Source of the DNA: Nocardioides mangrovicus
Lineage (GTDB): Bacteria; Actinomycetota; Actinomycetes; Propionibacteriales; Nocardioidaceae
Length of the DNA: 64,000 nucleotides
Assembly: GCF_003674065.1 (NCBI RefSeq)
Contig: NZ_RDBE01000007.1
Span: forward strand, 440,085-504,084
Direction: 5' to 3'
The notes under the pieces were generated by a model. That model ran no database searches and was not told where the DNA came from. It saw only the letters and a program-made list of their open reading frames with translations. Shown one piece after another: positions 8,652 to 19,565 of this stretch. How positions within the stretch are numbered: the first letter of the stretch is position 1; each line of letters opens with the position of its first letter. Both the position numbers and the translations under genes were made by a program.

Positions 8652-8821
8652 GACTGGCTCCTGTGGAGTTGTCCGATCATCGTCAGCTTGAATGCTCGCA
8701 GGCACGAGCGGCATTCCCACTCCCCGAAACCGGGGGAGTCCTCGGAGGACTGGTGGGGCCACAGGTCGGTGTCGCCGCAGTAGGGGCAGTGGTTCGGGAA
8801 CGCCCGCTGGTTGCTAGCCAC
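8648..8821 (-). CDS. Small four-cysteine protein between sulfite reductase and cysH (CysX-like)
   Basis: 57 residues from GTG 8821 to TGA at 8648-8650. The start overlaps the sulfite reductase stop by 8 nt and the end overlaps cysH as ATGA, so it is firmly within the operon. It has CPYC at residues 12-15 and, after an aromatic and acidic linker, EWECRSC near residue 41. The two C-x2-C pairs fit a zinc ribbon or a rubredoxin-like iron site. Corynebacterium glutamicum has cysX, a small protein proposed as a ferredoxin-like carrier, at this place between cysI and cysH. I infer equivalence from position and size only. Confidence 0.85.
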   Translation of the reverse strand: MASNQRAFPNHCPYCGDTDLWPHQSSEDSPGFGEWECRSCLRAFKLTMIGQLHRSQS

Positions 8822-10511
8822 GGAGCAGCTCCTCGTCGGCGCGGGCGGCCCAGCCCGCGAAGGACTCGTCGTCCTTGCGGTGCTCCAGGTAGTTGGTCAC
8901 GACGCCGCTGACGTAGTCGCCGAGACCGGCGCTGGTGACCTTGTGCGCGCGCAGCTTGCGGCCGAAGTCCGCGTGCAGCCCGAGGGCACCGCCCAGGTGC
9001 ACCTGGAAGCCCTCGACCTGGTGGCCGTCGTCGTCCATGACCAGCTGGCCCTTGAGGCCGATGTCGGCCACCTGGGTGCGCGCGCAGGCGTTGGGACAGC
9101 CGTTGACGTTGACGCTGATCGGCACGTCGAGCTCGGGGAAGCGCTGCTCGAGCTCGTCGACCAGCCGCCGGGCGCGGTCCTTGGTCTCGACGATGGCCAG
9201 CTTGCAGAACTCGATGCCGGTGCAGGCCATCGTGCTGCGCCGCCAGTTGCTGGGCCGGGCGGTGAGCCCGATGCGCTCGGCGCCCTCGCAGAACTCCTCG
9301 ACGCGGTCGGCGTCGACGCCGAGCACCACGATCTTCTGGTAGGCGGTCAGCCGGGCGCCGTCGGCGCCGACCTGCTCGACCAGGTCGGCCAGGTCGGTGA
9401 GGATCGTGCCGGAGACGCGGCCGACGACGGGCGCGAGGCCGACGTAGAACCGGCCGTCGTGCTGCTCGTGGACGCCGATGTGGTCGCCCTGCGCCTCGGG
9501 TGCCTGCGGCGAGGGGTTGTCGACGAGCGCGCGGCCCAGGTACTCCTTCTCGAGCACCTCGCGGAACTTCTCCTTGCCCCAGTCGGCGACCAGGAACTTC
9601 AGCCGCGCCCGCGAGCGCAGCCGGCGGTAGCCGTAGTCGCGGAAGGTGGAGGCGACGGCCGCCCAGACGTCGGGCACGTCCTTTAACGCGATCCAGACCC
9701 CCAGCTTCTGGGCGAGCATCGGGTTGGTGGACAGGCCGCCGCCGACCCACAGGTCGAACCCGGGGCCGTGCTCGGGGTGCACCGTGCCCACGAAGGAGAC
9801 GTCGTTGGTCTCCGGCGACACGTCGTGGCTGGGGTGGCCGGTCAGCGCGGTCTTGAACTTGCGCGGCAGGTTCGAGAAGGCGGGATCGCCGATGTAGCGA
9901 CGCTTGATCTCCTCCAGCGCGGAGGTGCCGTCGATGATCTCGTCGGCGGCGACGCCGGCCACGGGCGAGCCCAGGAACGGCCGCGGACTGTCGCCGCAGG
10001 CCTCCGTGGTGTCGAGCCCGGCGGCGTCGAGGGTCTCCCAGATCGCGGGGACGTCCTCGATGCGGATCCAGTGGTACTGGATGTTCTCGCGGTCGGTGAC
10101 GTCGGCGGTGTCACGCGCGTAGTCGCGCCCGACGACGCCCAGGGCGCGGAGGGTGGCGGCGGGGAGGATCGCGCCGTCGGAGCGCACGCGCATCATGAAG
10201 TACTCGTCGTCGAGCTCCTCCTCCTCCAGCATCGCGGTCTTGCCGCCGTCGAGGCCGGGGGCGCGCTGGGTGTAGAGGCCCATCCAGCGGAACCGGCCGC
10301 GCAGGTCGGCGGGGTCGATGGAGGAGAACCCGCGCTTGGAGTAGATGTTGAGGATGCGCGCGCGGACGTTGAGCGGGTTGTCGTCCTTCTTGGACTGCTC
10401 GTTCTTGTTCAGCGGCTCGGTGTAACCGAGCAGCCACTGACCCTCGCCACGCTTGGCACGAGGGATCTCGGTGCCGTTGGGCGTGGTGCGGGCGATCGCA
10501 GGAGAGGTCAT
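8814..10511 (-). CDS. sir: Ferredoxin-dependent assimilatory sulfite reductase
   Basis: 565 residues, full length for NirA/SirA siroheme-[4Fe-4S] reductases that reduce sulfite to sulfide. Cluster and siroheme ligands are in TMACTGIEFC (about 426) and NGCPNAC (about 466). The Tyr in FRWMGLYTQR and the Cys in TTEACGDSP match the active-site Tyr-Cys pair of M. tuberculosis NirA, a sulfite reductase. An AGGAAG ribosome site lies 7 nt before the ATG. A short upstream ORF ending Met-Cys-Leu-Pro-Arg probably controls expression. Downstream genes cysX-like, cysH and the chelatase complete the operon. Confidence 0.94.
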   Translation of the reverse strand: MTSPAIARTTPNGTEIPRAKRGEGQWLLGYTEPLNKNEQSKKDDNPLNVRARILNIYSKRGFSSIDPADLRGRFRWMGLYTQRAPGLDGGKTAMLEEEELDDEYFMMRVRSDGAILPAATLRALGVVGRDYARDTADVTDRENIQYHWIRIEDVPAIWETLDAAGLDTTEACGDSPRPFLGSPVAGVAADEIIDGTSALEEIKRRYIGDPAFSNLPRKFKTALTGHPSHDVSPETNDVSFVGTVHPEHGPGFDLWVGGGLSTNPMLAQKLGVWIALKDVPDVWAAVASTFRDYGYRRLRSRARLKFLVADWGKEKFREVLEKEYLGRALVDNPSPQAPEAQGDHIGVHEQHDGRFYVGLAPVVGRVSGTILTDLADLVEQVGADGARLTAYQKIVVLGVDADRVEEFCEGAERIGLTARPSNWRRSTMACTGIEFCKLAIVETKDRARRLVDELEQRFPELDVPISVNVNGCPNACARTQVADIGLKGQLVMDDDGHQVEGFQVHLGGALGLHADFGRKLRAHKVTSAGLGDYVSGVVTNYLEHRKDDESFAGWAARADEELLRG

Positions 10512-10578
10512 CCGTCGCTTCCTTGAACAGTGCTGGGGTGCGCAGAGAGCAGCCGAGGGCAGCAGGGGTCAGCAGAGA

Positions 10579-10665
10579 TCAGCGAGGAAGACACATGGCG
10601 CTGCGCAGGCGACCGAGGTCCACGTGGCGTCGGGCCACGAGCCAGGTCGTGCGGTCAGCGGTCAT
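10579..10665 (-). CDS. Cysteine-type regulatory leader peptide of the sulfur operon
   Basis: A 28-codon ORF lies 67 nt upstream of the sulfite reductase start. It contains RRHVDLGRLRSAMC with Cys at position 25, which matches the actinobacterial putative leader peptide class (usually R-x-HVDLLRVASALC) found before sulfur genes. An in-frame GTG at 10671 is an alternative start. The likely role is cis-regulation by ribosome position at or near the Cys codon. I see no strong intrinsic terminator between the leader and the main start, so the mechanism may not be classical attenuation. Confidence 0.75.
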   Translation of the reverse strand: MTADRTTWLVARRHVDLGRLRSAMCLPR

Positions 10666-10709
10666 GGACACGAGTCTCGGCTGGTGGACCCCCTCCCACC
10701 AAACCTGAA

Positions 10710-10724
10710 TCTCATGCAGTGAGA
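10710..10724. promoter_or_regulatory. Small inverted repeat between sulfur leader and glyA
   Basis: TCTCA-tgcag-TGAGA forms 5-bp arms 45 nt upstream of the leader peptide ATG and 49 nt upstream of glyA. It could be an operator for either direction. The arms are short, so the call is weak. Confidence 0.25.
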
Positions 10725-10760
10725 CACCTATCCACGATGTGGACAACTGGACAGCGGCTC

Positions 10761-10766
10761 TAGTCT
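10761..10766 (+). promoter_or_regulatory. -10 element of glyA
   Basis: TAGTCT ends 6 nt before the glyA ATG, so a leaderless mRNA is likely. This leaves no room for a 5' UTR riboswitch. Confidence 0.5.
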
Positions 10767-10772
10767 GGCGCC

Positions 10773-12233
10773 ATGTCCGAGCAATCCCCGGTGCTTCCGT
10801 ACGCCAAGGCCGCCTCGACCGCCTACGACGCCGCGCTGGAGGTGATCGCGTCCGTCGAGCCCCGCATCGCCGAGGCCACCCGCCAGGAGCTGGCCGACCA
10901 GCGCGGATCGCTGAAGTTGATCGCCAGCGAGAACTACGCCTCGCCGGCGGTGCTGCTGACGATGGGCACCTGGTTCAGCGACAAGTACGCCGAGGGCACG
11001 GTCGGTCACCGCTTCTACGCCGCCTGCCAGAACGTCGACACCGTCGAGGCGCTGGCCGCCGAGCACGCCCGCGAGCTGTTCGGTGCGCCGTACGCCTACG
11101 CCCAGCCGCACTCGGGCATCGACGCCAACCTGGTGGCCTTCTGGTCGATCCTGGCCCACCGGGTGGAGACGCCGGCGCTGGAGAAGCTCGGGGCCAAGAG
11201 CGTCAACGACCTGACCGAGCAGGACTGGGAGACGCTGCGCCACGAGCTGGGCAACCAGCGGCTGCTCGGCATGTCGCTCGACGCCGGCGGCCACCTCACC
11301 CACGGCTTCCGGCCCAACATCTCCGGCAAGATGTTCCACCAGCGCCAGTACGGCACCGACCCCGAGACCGGGCTGCTGGACTACGACCGCGTGGCCGAGC
11401 TGGCCCGCGAGTTCAAGCCGATGGTGCTGGTCGCCGGCTACTCCGCCTACCCGCGCCGGGTGAACTTCGCCAAGATGCGCGAGATCGCCGACGAGGTCGG
11501 CGCCACCCTCATGGTCGACATGGCCCACTTCGCCGGCCTGGTGGCGGGCAAGGTATTCACCGGCGACGAGGACCCGGTGCCGCACGCCCACGTCACCACC
11601 TCGACCACCCACAAGTCGCTGCGCGGCCCGCGCGGCGGCCTCGTGCTCGCCCAGGAGGAGTTCGCGGCCGACGTCGACCGCGGCTGCCCGATGGTGCTCG
11701 GCGGTCCGCTCTCGCACGTCATGGCGGCCAAGGCGGTGGCCTTCGCCGAGGCCCGCCGCCCGGAGTTCGCCGAGTACGCCCAGCGCATCGCCGACAACGC
11801 CAAGTCGCTGGCCGAGGGCTTCCTCACCCGCGGCGCCACGCTGGTCACCGGCGGCACCGACAACCACCTGGTGCTGCTCGACGTGCGCTCCTTCGGGCTC
11901 ACCGGGCGCCAGGCCGAGTCGGCGCTCCTCGAGGCGGGCGTGGTGACCAACCGCAACTCGGTGCCGCAGGACCCCAACGGCGCCTGGTACACCACCGGCG
12001 TCCGGCTCGGGACCCCCGCGCTCACCACCCGCGGCTTCGGGTCGAGCGAGTTCGACACCGTGGCCGAGCTGATCGTCGACGTCCTCTCCCACACCACGGC
12101 CGGCACCACCAAGGCGGGTGCGCCCTCCAAGGCCACCTTCGTGCTCGCCGACGGCGTCGCCGAACGCACTCACGCGCGCATCGACGAGATGCTCGCCCGC
12201 AACCCGCTCTACCCGGGTCTCGAGCTGACCTGA
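10773..12233 (+). CDS. glyA: Serine hydroxymethyltransferase (long actinobacterial form)
   Basis: 486 residues of the PLP enzyme that interconverts serine and glycine and charges tetrahydrofolate. Motifs are [24 protein letters not shown], the PLP-Asp in [10 protein letters not shown] and the Schiff-base Lys in [13 protein letters not shown]. Compared with the roughly 420-residue E. coli enzyme there is an insertion of about 60 residues after the PHSG motif (around 125-190), a known feature of a Streptomyces-type paralogue. The transcript is probably leaderless. It is divergent from the sulfur operon; serine is the carbon donor for cysteine synthesis, but no shared control is shown. Confidence 0.93.
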   Translation: MSEQSPVLPYAKAASTAYDAALEVIASVEPRIAEATRQELADQRGSLKLIASENYASPAVLLTMGTWFSDKYAEGTVGHRFYAACQNVDTVEALAAEHARELFGAPYAYAQPHSGIDANLVAFWSILAHRVETPALEKLGAKSVNDLTEQDWETLRHELGNQRLLGMSLDAGGHLTHGFRPNISGKMFHQRQYGTDPETGLLDYDRVAELAREFKPMVLVAGYSAYPRRVNFAKMREIADEVGATLMVDMAHFAGLVAGKVFTGDEDPVPHAHVTTSTTHKSLRGPRGGLVLAQEEFAADVDRGCPMVLGGPLSHVMAAKAVAFAEARRPEFAEYAQRIADNAKSLAEGFLTRGATLVTGGTDNHLVLLDVRSFGLTGRQAESALLEAGVVTNRNSVPQDPNGAWYTTGVRLGTPALTTRGFGSSEFDTVAELIVDVLSHTTAGTTKAGAPSKATFVLADGVAERTHARIDEMLARNPLYPGLELT

Positions 12234-12258
12234 TCCGGCGCGGGTCAGCCGGCGGTGC

Positions 12259-13200
12259 TCAGGTGAAGTCGAGCACCAGCCGGCCCCTGACGCCGCCGGC
12301 CTCGAGCCGGCGGTGCGCCTCGACTGCCTCCTCGGCCGGCAGCACGTCGGCGACACGCAGCGTGAGCGTGCCGTCGTCGGCCTGGTCGCGCAGCCGCTCC
12401 AGGAGCTCGGTGCGCCCGGCGTGGGCGAAGACCATCACCGGCGTGATGGCGATGTCGCGCTCGCTGGGGCCGTCCCAGCCGCGCACCGTGGCGAGCGCGC
12501 CGCCGTCCTTGACCGCCGCCAGCACCTCGGCGTCGCGCACCGCGCCGTCGGCGAGCGCGTCGACGCCGTCGGGCGCCAGCTCGCGGAAGCGCTCGGTGAC
12601 GCCCTCGCCGCGCTCGACGACGTCGTCGGCGCCCAGCTCGCCCACCAGCGCTACGTCCTGCTCCGAGGCGTCGGCCAGGACCCGTAGGCCGTCGGCCTTG
12701 GCCAGCTCGATCACGTAGCCGCCGAACGAACCCGCCGCACCCGTCACCGCCACCGTCGAGCCCTCCTCGAGGTCGAAGGCGTCCAGCGCCAGCCGGGCCG
12801 TGAGCGCGTTCATGAGCAGGGTGGCGCCGTGGGCCATGTCGATGCCGTCGGGCTTGGCCACCACCGACTCGGCCGGCACCACCACCTGGTCGGCGTACGC
12901 CCCGCCGTGCGGGCCCGTGGGCAGCACGATGGCCAGGACCTCGTCGCCGACCTGCCAGTCCGCCACGCCCTCACCGATCTCGTCGAGGACACCGGCGGCG
13001 TCCATGCCGGGCACGTAGGGCGGCTTCCGCTCACCGAACCGCTCGTCGTAGAGCCCGGATCGCAGGCCGGTGTCGGTGGGGTTGACCGCGGCCGCGTGGA
13101 CGCGGATCCGCACCTCCCCGGCACCGGCGTGGGGCTCGGGGAGGTCGAGCACCTCCAGGGCCTCGGGACCGCCGTACTGGTTGACTCCGATCGCTCGCAT
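12259..13200 (-). CDS. NADP-dependent zinc-less oxidoreductase (quinone oxidoreductase-like MDR)
   Basis: 313 residues of the medium-chain reductase superfamily. The GroES-like N-terminus (RIRVHAAAVNPTDTGLRSG, YVPGMDAAGVL) is followed by a Rossmann domain with VAVTGAAGSFGGYVIELAK. The catalytic zinc Cys and His are missing, which fits quinone or enoyl reductases. C-terminal HRRLEAGGVRGRLVLDF is typical of this subfamily. The substrate is unknown. It stands alone between glyA and glgA, reading toward glyA, with no obvious -10 at the leaderless distance. Confidence 0.85.
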   Translation of the reverse strand: MRAIGVNQYGGPEALEVLDLPEPHAGAGEVRIRVHAAAVNPTDTGLRSGLYDERFGERKPPYVPGMDAAGVLDEIGEGVADWQVGDEVLAIVLPTGPHGGAYADQVVVPAESVVAKPDGIDMAHGATLLMNALTARLALDAFDLEEGSTVAVTGAAGSFGGYVIELAKADGLRVLADASEQDVALVGELGADDVVERGEGVTERFRELAPDGVDALADGAVRDAEVLAAVKDGGALATVRGWDGPSERDIAITPVMVFAHAGRTELLERLRDQADDGTLTLRVADVLPAEEAVEAHRRLEAGGVRGRLVLDFT

Positions 13201-13239
13201 GAGCAGCCCAACAGCGTGATGGCCAGAAGGCTTCCGTCG

Positions 13240-14430
13240 CTACACGCGTAAGGAGCGGTAGATCTCCAGCGTCCGCTCGGCGATGGCGGGCCAGCCGAAG
13301 GACTCCTGGGCGCGGCGGCGGCCGGCGGCACCGTACGCCTCGGCGCGGGCGGGGTCGGCGACGGCGTCGTTGAGGGCGGCGGCGAGGTCGGCGACGTAGG
13401 TCTCGGGGTCGAGCGGGGTGCCGGTGCCGTCGTCGGCCTGCTCGATGGGCACCAGCCAGCCGGTCTCGCCGGGCACGACCACCTCGGGGATGCCGCCGGT
13501 GGCGGTGGCCACGACCGCGGTCCGGCACGCCATCGCCTCGAGGTTGACGATGCCCAGTGGCTCGTAGACCGACGGGCAGACGAACACCTGCGCCGCGGTG
13601 AGCAGCGCGACGACGTCGGCGCGCGGCAGCATCTCGCCGATCCACACGACGCCCTCGCGCGAGGCGGCCAGCCCGTCGACCAGGCCACGCACCTCGGCCT
13701 CGATCTCGGGGGTGTCGGGGGCGCCGGCGCACAGCACGAGCTGCACCTCGGGCGGCAGCTGCGCCGCCGCGCGCAGGAACAGCGGCAGCCCCTTCTGCCG
13801 GGTGATCCGGCCGACGAAGACGACGCTGGGCCGGTCGGGGTCGACGCCGAGCTCGCGCACCCGGTCGGGGTTCGGAGTCGGCGACCACAGGTCGGTGTCG
13901 ATGCCGTTGTGCACCACGTGGACCCGGTCCGGGTCGACGGCGGGGTAGCTGCGCAGCACGTCGTCGCGCATCGCCCCGCTGACCGCGATGACCGCGGCCG
14001 CGGACTCGTACGCGGTACGCTCGGCCCAGCTGGAGACCGCGTAGCCGCCGCCGAGCTGCTCGGCCTTCCAGGGCCGCATCGGCTCCAGGCTGTGGGCGGT
14101 GACGACGTGCGGGGCGTCGTGGAGCAGCGAGGCCAGGTGCCCGGCCAGGTTGGCGTACCAGGTGTGGGAGTGCACGACGTCGGCGCCGGCGCAGTCGCCG
14201 GCCATGACGAGGTCGACCCCGAGGGTCTTGATCGCGGGGTTGGCGCCGACCAGCTCGATCAGGTCGGCGTAGGAGGTGGTGCCCTCCTCCTCGCGGTGCG
14301 CGCCGAAGGCGTGCACGCGGGCGTCGACGTCGGGCACGGCCCGCAGAGCCCGCACCAGCTCGGCGACGTGCACCCCGGCCCCGCCGTAGATCTCCGGGGG
14401 GTACTCCTTGCTCAGGACGTCCACTCGCAT
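13240..14430 (-). CDS. glgA: Glycogen synthase / alpha-glucan glycosyltransferase, GT4 type
   Basis: 396 residues, the actinobacterial GlgA (GT4-like). The N-terminal [15 protein letters not shown] glycine-rich loop binds the sugar nucleotide, [12 protein letters not shown] opens the second Rossmann domain, and [17 protein letters not shown] is the E-x7-E signature. In Actinobacteria such enzymes make linear glucan or maltose-1-phosphate from ADP-glucose, so the exact acceptor is open. It is divergent from glgC, which makes ADP-glucose. TACCGT lies 8 nt before the ATG. Confidence 0.92.
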   Translation of the reverse strand: MRVDVLSKEYPPEIYGGAGVHVAELVRALRAVPDVDARVHAFGAHREEEGTTSYADLIELVGANPAIKTLGVDLVMAGDCAGADVVHSHTWYANLAGHLASLLHDAPHVVTAHSLEPMRPWKAEQLGGGYAVSSWAERTAYESAAAVIAVSGAMRDDVLRSYPAVDPDRVHVVHNGIDTDLWSPTPNPDRVRELGVDPDRPSVVFVGRITRQKGLPLFLRAAAQLPPEVQLVLCAGAPDTPEIEAEVRGLVDGLAASREGVVWIGEMLPRADVVALLTAAQVFVCPSVYEPLGIVNLEAMACRTAVVATATGGIPEVVVPGETGWLVPIEQADDGTGTPLDPETYVADLAAALNDAVADPARAEAYGAAGRRRAQESFGWPAIAERTLEIYRSLRV

Positions 14431-14438
14431 GAGAGCAG

Positions 14439-14471
14439 ACGGTATGCGCCGCGGGCGAGCGCGGATAGGTT
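14439..14471. promoter_or_regulatory. Divergent glgA/glgC -10 elements
   Basis: Plus-strand TAGGTT (14466-14471) is 7 nt before the glgC ATG. Minus-strand TACCGT (complement of 14439-14444) is 8 nt before the glgA ATG. The 48-bp gap between the two starts holds both promoters. Confidence 0.5.
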
Positions 14472-14478
14472 CGTTCAC

Positions 14479-15725
14479 ATGAACGTCACGCCGTCGCGCA
14501 AGAACGTCCTGGCGATCGTGCTGGCCGGCGGTGAGGGCAAGCGGCTGATGCCGCTGACCGCCGACCGGGCGAAGCCCGCGGTGCCGTTCGGGGGCATCTA
14601 CCGGCTCATCGACTTCGCGCTCTCGAACGTCGTCAACTCCGGGTACCTGCGCGTGGTGGTGCTCACCCAGTACAAGTCGCACAGCCTGGACCGCCACATC
14701 TCCACCACGTGGCGGATGTCGACGATGCTCGGCAACTACGTGACGCCGGTGCCGGCCCAGCAGCGGGTCGGCAAGCGCTGGTACCTGGGCAGCGCCGATG
14801 CCATCTACCAGTCGCTCAACCTGCTCTCCGACGAGCAGCCCGACATCGTCGTGGTCGTCGGTGCCGATCACGTGTACCGCATGGACTTCGACCAGATGGT
14901 CGACGCCCACGTGCAGTCCGGCGCGGCCGCCACCGTGGCCGCGATCCGGCAGCCGATCGGGCTCGCCGACCAGTTTGGGGTCATCGACGTCGACCCCGAC
15001 AAGCCGAGCCGGATCCGCGCCTTCCTGGAGAAGCCGAAGGATCCGCAGGGGCTGCCGGACTCGCCCGAGGAGGTGCTGGCCTCGATGGGCAACTACGTCT
15101 TCGACGCCGACGCGCTGCGCGAGGCCGTCACCCGCGACGCCGACATCGAGGGCTCCAAGCACGACATGGGCGGCGACATCATCCCGTGGTTCGTCGAGCG
15201 CGGCGACGCCGGCGTCTACGACTACAAGGACAACGACGTCCCCGGCTCCAACGACCGCGACCGCGGCTACTGGCGCGACGTGGGCACGATGAGCTCCTAC
15301 TTCGCCGCGCACATGGACCTGGTGGCGCCGCTGCCGGTCTTCAACCTCTACAACGACCAGTGGCCGATCTACACCAGCTACGGCCCGCTGCCGCCGGCGA
15401 AGCTGGTCGAGAGCGAGCTGGGCAAGCCGATCAAGACCTTCAACTCGATCCTGTCCCCGGGCGTCGTCATCACCGGCGGGCGCGTGAACAGCTCGGTGCT
15501 CTCCCCGCGCGTCCGCGTGGAGGCCGGTGCCGAGGTCTCCGACTCGGTGCTGCTCAACGGGGTCACGGTCGGCGCCGGAGCCGTGGTGCGCAACGCGATC
15601 CTCGACAAGCACGTGGTGGTGCCACCGGGTGCGCAGATCGGCGTCGACCCGGAGGCCGACCGCGCCGCCGGTTTCGTGGTCGAGGACGGGCTGACCATCC
15701 TGGCCAAGGGACAGTCGGTGCCGCG

Positions 15726-15729
<4 letters not shown>
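14479..15729 (+). CDS. glgC: Glucose-1-phosphate adenylyltransferase
   Basis: 416 residues of ADP-glucose pyrophosphorylase, the committed step of glycogen synthesis from glucose-1-phosphate and ATP. The nucleotidyl-transferase loop is [13 protein letters not shown] with [17 protein letters not shown] holds the metal-binding Asp, and FLEKPKDP the glucose-1-phosphate Lys. The C-terminal left-handed beta-helix is visible as repeated I-x-G-x-V and V-x2-GA hexads. Its TGA overlaps the GTG of pgm, giving a two-gene operon that supplies both substrate and product for glucan synthesis. Confidence 0.96.
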
Positions 15730-17360
<1,631 letters not shown>

Positions 17361-17364
17361 CCGG

Positions 17365-19365
17365 TCAGGCGGATCGGACCGGCCGGCGCCAGCCGCGCAG
17401 CAGCGTCATCCCGATCAGCATCATCGCGGCACCCAGCCACAGCAGCACCGGGCTGAGCTGGTTGCCGGTCTTCGGCAGGTTGGTGGGCGGCGAGACCTGG
17501 GTGGTCGCGGTGCCCGAGGTGGTGCCCGACGTGGTCGCGGACGTCGAGGTCGACGTGGTGCCCGAGGTGCCGCTGCCGCCGGTGGTGCCGGTGGTGCCGG
17601 TGGACGGCGCGGAGACCTGCGTGCAGTCCTCGCGGGTGAAGGTCCGCGACACCTCGCTCATCGCGGGCGCGGTGACGGTGACCGTCTGGTGCACGCCGTT
17701 GCTCACCGGCCACAGGGGCGGCGAGAGCTTCTCGTGGGCCGGCACGGTGAAGCTGTGCTCCTCGGCCTGCGAGGTGCCGGCGTGGGTGGTCACGACGTAG
17801 GTGGTGTCCACGCTGCTGCCGGAGTTGTCGAGGATGGTGAGGATGCCGGTGCAGTTGGCCCGGATCAGCGCCGCCGGCGCCACCGTGGGCGGGCTGACCT
17901 GGGTGCAGCCCACCGCGTTGAAGCTCTGGGTGTCGAGCTGTGTGCCGCTGGAGGACACCGAGACGGTGGTGGAGCCCGAGCCGACCGCCCCGGTGACGTG
18001 CTGCGGGGTGCTGTCGGCCTGGACCGTGGTGGTCTGCCCGTTCACGGTGACCTCGAAGGGCACCTGGGTGGTGCCGCCGCCGGTGTTGGCGACCGTGACG
18101 TTGTAGCCGTTGCAGTCGATCGTCACGCTGCCGGTCGGGGTGCCACTGGCGGGGGGCGAGGTGCAGGTGGCGGTGTCCAGGCTCGCGGTGTCGAGCTGGC
18201 TGCCGACGGAGGACACCGCGACGGTGTTGGCGCCGGAGGACAGCGGACCGGTGACGGTCTTGGGGGTGCTGTCGGTGTTCACGGTGGTGCTGTGGCCGTT
18301 CACGGTGACCTCGAAGGCCGCCTCGGTGGTGCCGCCTCCGGTGTTGGCCACCGTGACGCTGTAGCCGGTGCAGCTGATGCTGACGTGCCCGGTGGGCGTA
18401 CCCGCCGACTGGCAGCCGACGAGGTGGACCTGCTGGTCGACGACCGTCGTCGAGCCGCTGGTGACCACGACGTGGTAGTCGCCGGGGGAGAGGTGCCCGC
18501 TGGTCCAGGTGCCGGTGTCGCCGGCGCCGACCGTGCCGGTGTGGACCGTGGTGCCGCCCTGGCTCACCGAGTAGTCGATGCTGCCGGTGCTGTTCGGGTT
18601 GTGGACGCTGACGGTGTAGGTGTCGCAGTGGGTGGCGATGCTCCCGGTCGGCGGTTGCGTCGTGGGCGGCGCCGTGCAGGAGTCGGTGGAGAAGGTGCTC
18701 GTCACCGGCGACATCCCCGTGGCCGTGACCCGGATCGTGTAGTCGTGGTGATCGCTCACCGGACCGGTGACGGTGGCGGTCTCGCCCTTGGCCACCGAGG
18801 TGGTCTTGTCGGTGCCGTTGACCGTGGTGGTGAAGGTGACCGTGTCGGTGCTCTGGGTGTTGTTCAGGTGCACCGTGTAGCCGGTGCAGGTGTGGTCGAC
18901 CGTGGCCGAGGGCTTGAGCACCGGACTGCTCGGGGTGCAGCCGCTGGGGGCGCCGACGGTGATCTCGGGGGAGTAGCCGCCGCCGGCGCCGTCGCCCCAC
19001 TGGGTGGCGGCGTACGCACGCATCCGGAAGGGGAAGCTGGAGGGCTGCTCGCTGAACGTGCCACGGAAGGAGTAGCCGTTGCTCGGGCTGTAGGCGCCGC
19101 GACCGACCTCGGTCCACGACGAGCCGATGAGGGCCTGGATCCGGATGTCGGAGTTCGTCCGGGCCCCCGGCTGGTCACTGGTCCAGGCAGTCGAGGTGTA
19201 GCCGACCGTGCCCGCGCAGTCGGCGCTGGCGTTGATCGTGGGGTGGTGGGCCGAGGCCGGCAGGGTGGTGACCCCGACCAGGACGAGGGCGAGGCCGAGG
19301 GCGGCGAGCACCCGTCCCCACACCGGGTTGAGCGAACCGAGAGCGCGCAGGCGTTGGTTGAGCAT
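17365..19365 (-). CDS. LPXTG-type cell-wall-anchored repeat protein
   Basis: 666 residues. A signal peptide of about 39 residues (cleavage after ASA) leads to a mature start HHPTI. The Thr/Ser/Gly-rich body is built from Cys-containing beta modules; two neighbouring modules of about 84 residues (about 320-403 and 404-487) share VTVANTGGGTT and FEVTVNG and are clear duplicates. A Thr/Ser-rich stalk precedes LPKTG at about 630, then a hydrophobic segment and an Arg-rich tail, the sortase signal. No sortase is in the window. Ligand and role are unknown; it is probably a surface adhesin or structural protein. Confidence 0.85.
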   Translation of the reverse strand: MLNQRLRALGSLNPVWGRVLAALGLALVLVGVTTLPASAHHPTINASADCAGTVGYTSTAWTSDQPGARTNSDIRIQALIGSSWTEVGRGAYSPSNGYSFRGTFSEQPSSFPFRMRAYAATQWGDGAGGGYSPEITVGAPSGCTPSSPVLKPSATVDHTCTGYTVHLNNTQSTDTVTFTTTVNGTDKTTSVAKGETATVTGPVSDHHDYTIRVTATGMSPVTSTFSTDSCTAPPTTQPPTGSIATHCDTYTVSVHNPNSTGSIDYSVSQGGTTVHTGTVGAGDTGTWTSGHLSPGDYHVVVTSGSTTVVDQQVHLVGCQSAGTPTGHVSISCTGYSVTVANTGGGTTEAAFEVTVNGHSTTVNTDSTPKTVTGPLSSGANTVAVSSVGSQLDTASLDTATCTSPPASGTPTGSVTIDCNGYNVTVANTGGGTTQVPFEVTVNGQTTTVQADSTPQHVTGAVGSGSTTVSVSSSGTQLDTQSFNAVGCTQVSPPTVAPAALIRANCTGILTILDNSGSSVDTTYVVTTHAGTSQAEEHSFTVPAHEKLSPPLWPVSNGVHQTVTVTAPAMSEVSRTFTREDCTQVSAPSTGTTGTTGGSGTSGTTSTSTSATTSGTTSGTATTQVSPPTNLPKTGNQLSPVLLWLGAAMMLIGMTLLRGWRRPVRSA

Positions 19366-19497
19366 GAAGGAGTCCCCAAGTCGTCACCGCGACCGCCACG
19401 ACCCCCCGCTGCGATCGCTCCCAGTCAACGACATGGAGGACCTGGATCGACGTAGCGACACGGCCGGCCGGGTCTCGCAGGTAACAGCGGCGACACA

Positions 19498-19534
19498 GGC
19501 GAGACGGTCGACCGTGTCGGTCCACCGTCTCGCC
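19498..19534. terminator. Hairpin between the two surface protein genes
   Basis: GGCGAGACGGT (19498-19508) and ACCGTCTCGCC (19524-19534) are perfect 11-bp inverted arms around a 15-nt loop. The hairpin lies just downstream of the repeat-rich surface gene (ends 19566). There is no clear U-tract, so termination is inferred. Confidence 0.5.
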
Positions 19535-19565
19535 CGTCACGCTGTGCCTGTCGCTCGTGCTCGTC

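Noticed and set aside
8683-9750. Long minus-strand Arg-rich frame across the sulfite reductase gene
   Set aside because: It is the wrong frame of the same strand; the sulfite reductase frame has complete motifs and the 57-residue four-Cys gene accounts for the 3' part.
10725-10772. Tetrahydrofolate or ZTP riboswitch before glyA
   Set aside because: The -10 lies 6 nt before the ATG, leaving no 5' UTR for an aptamer, and no aptamer-like structure is seen.
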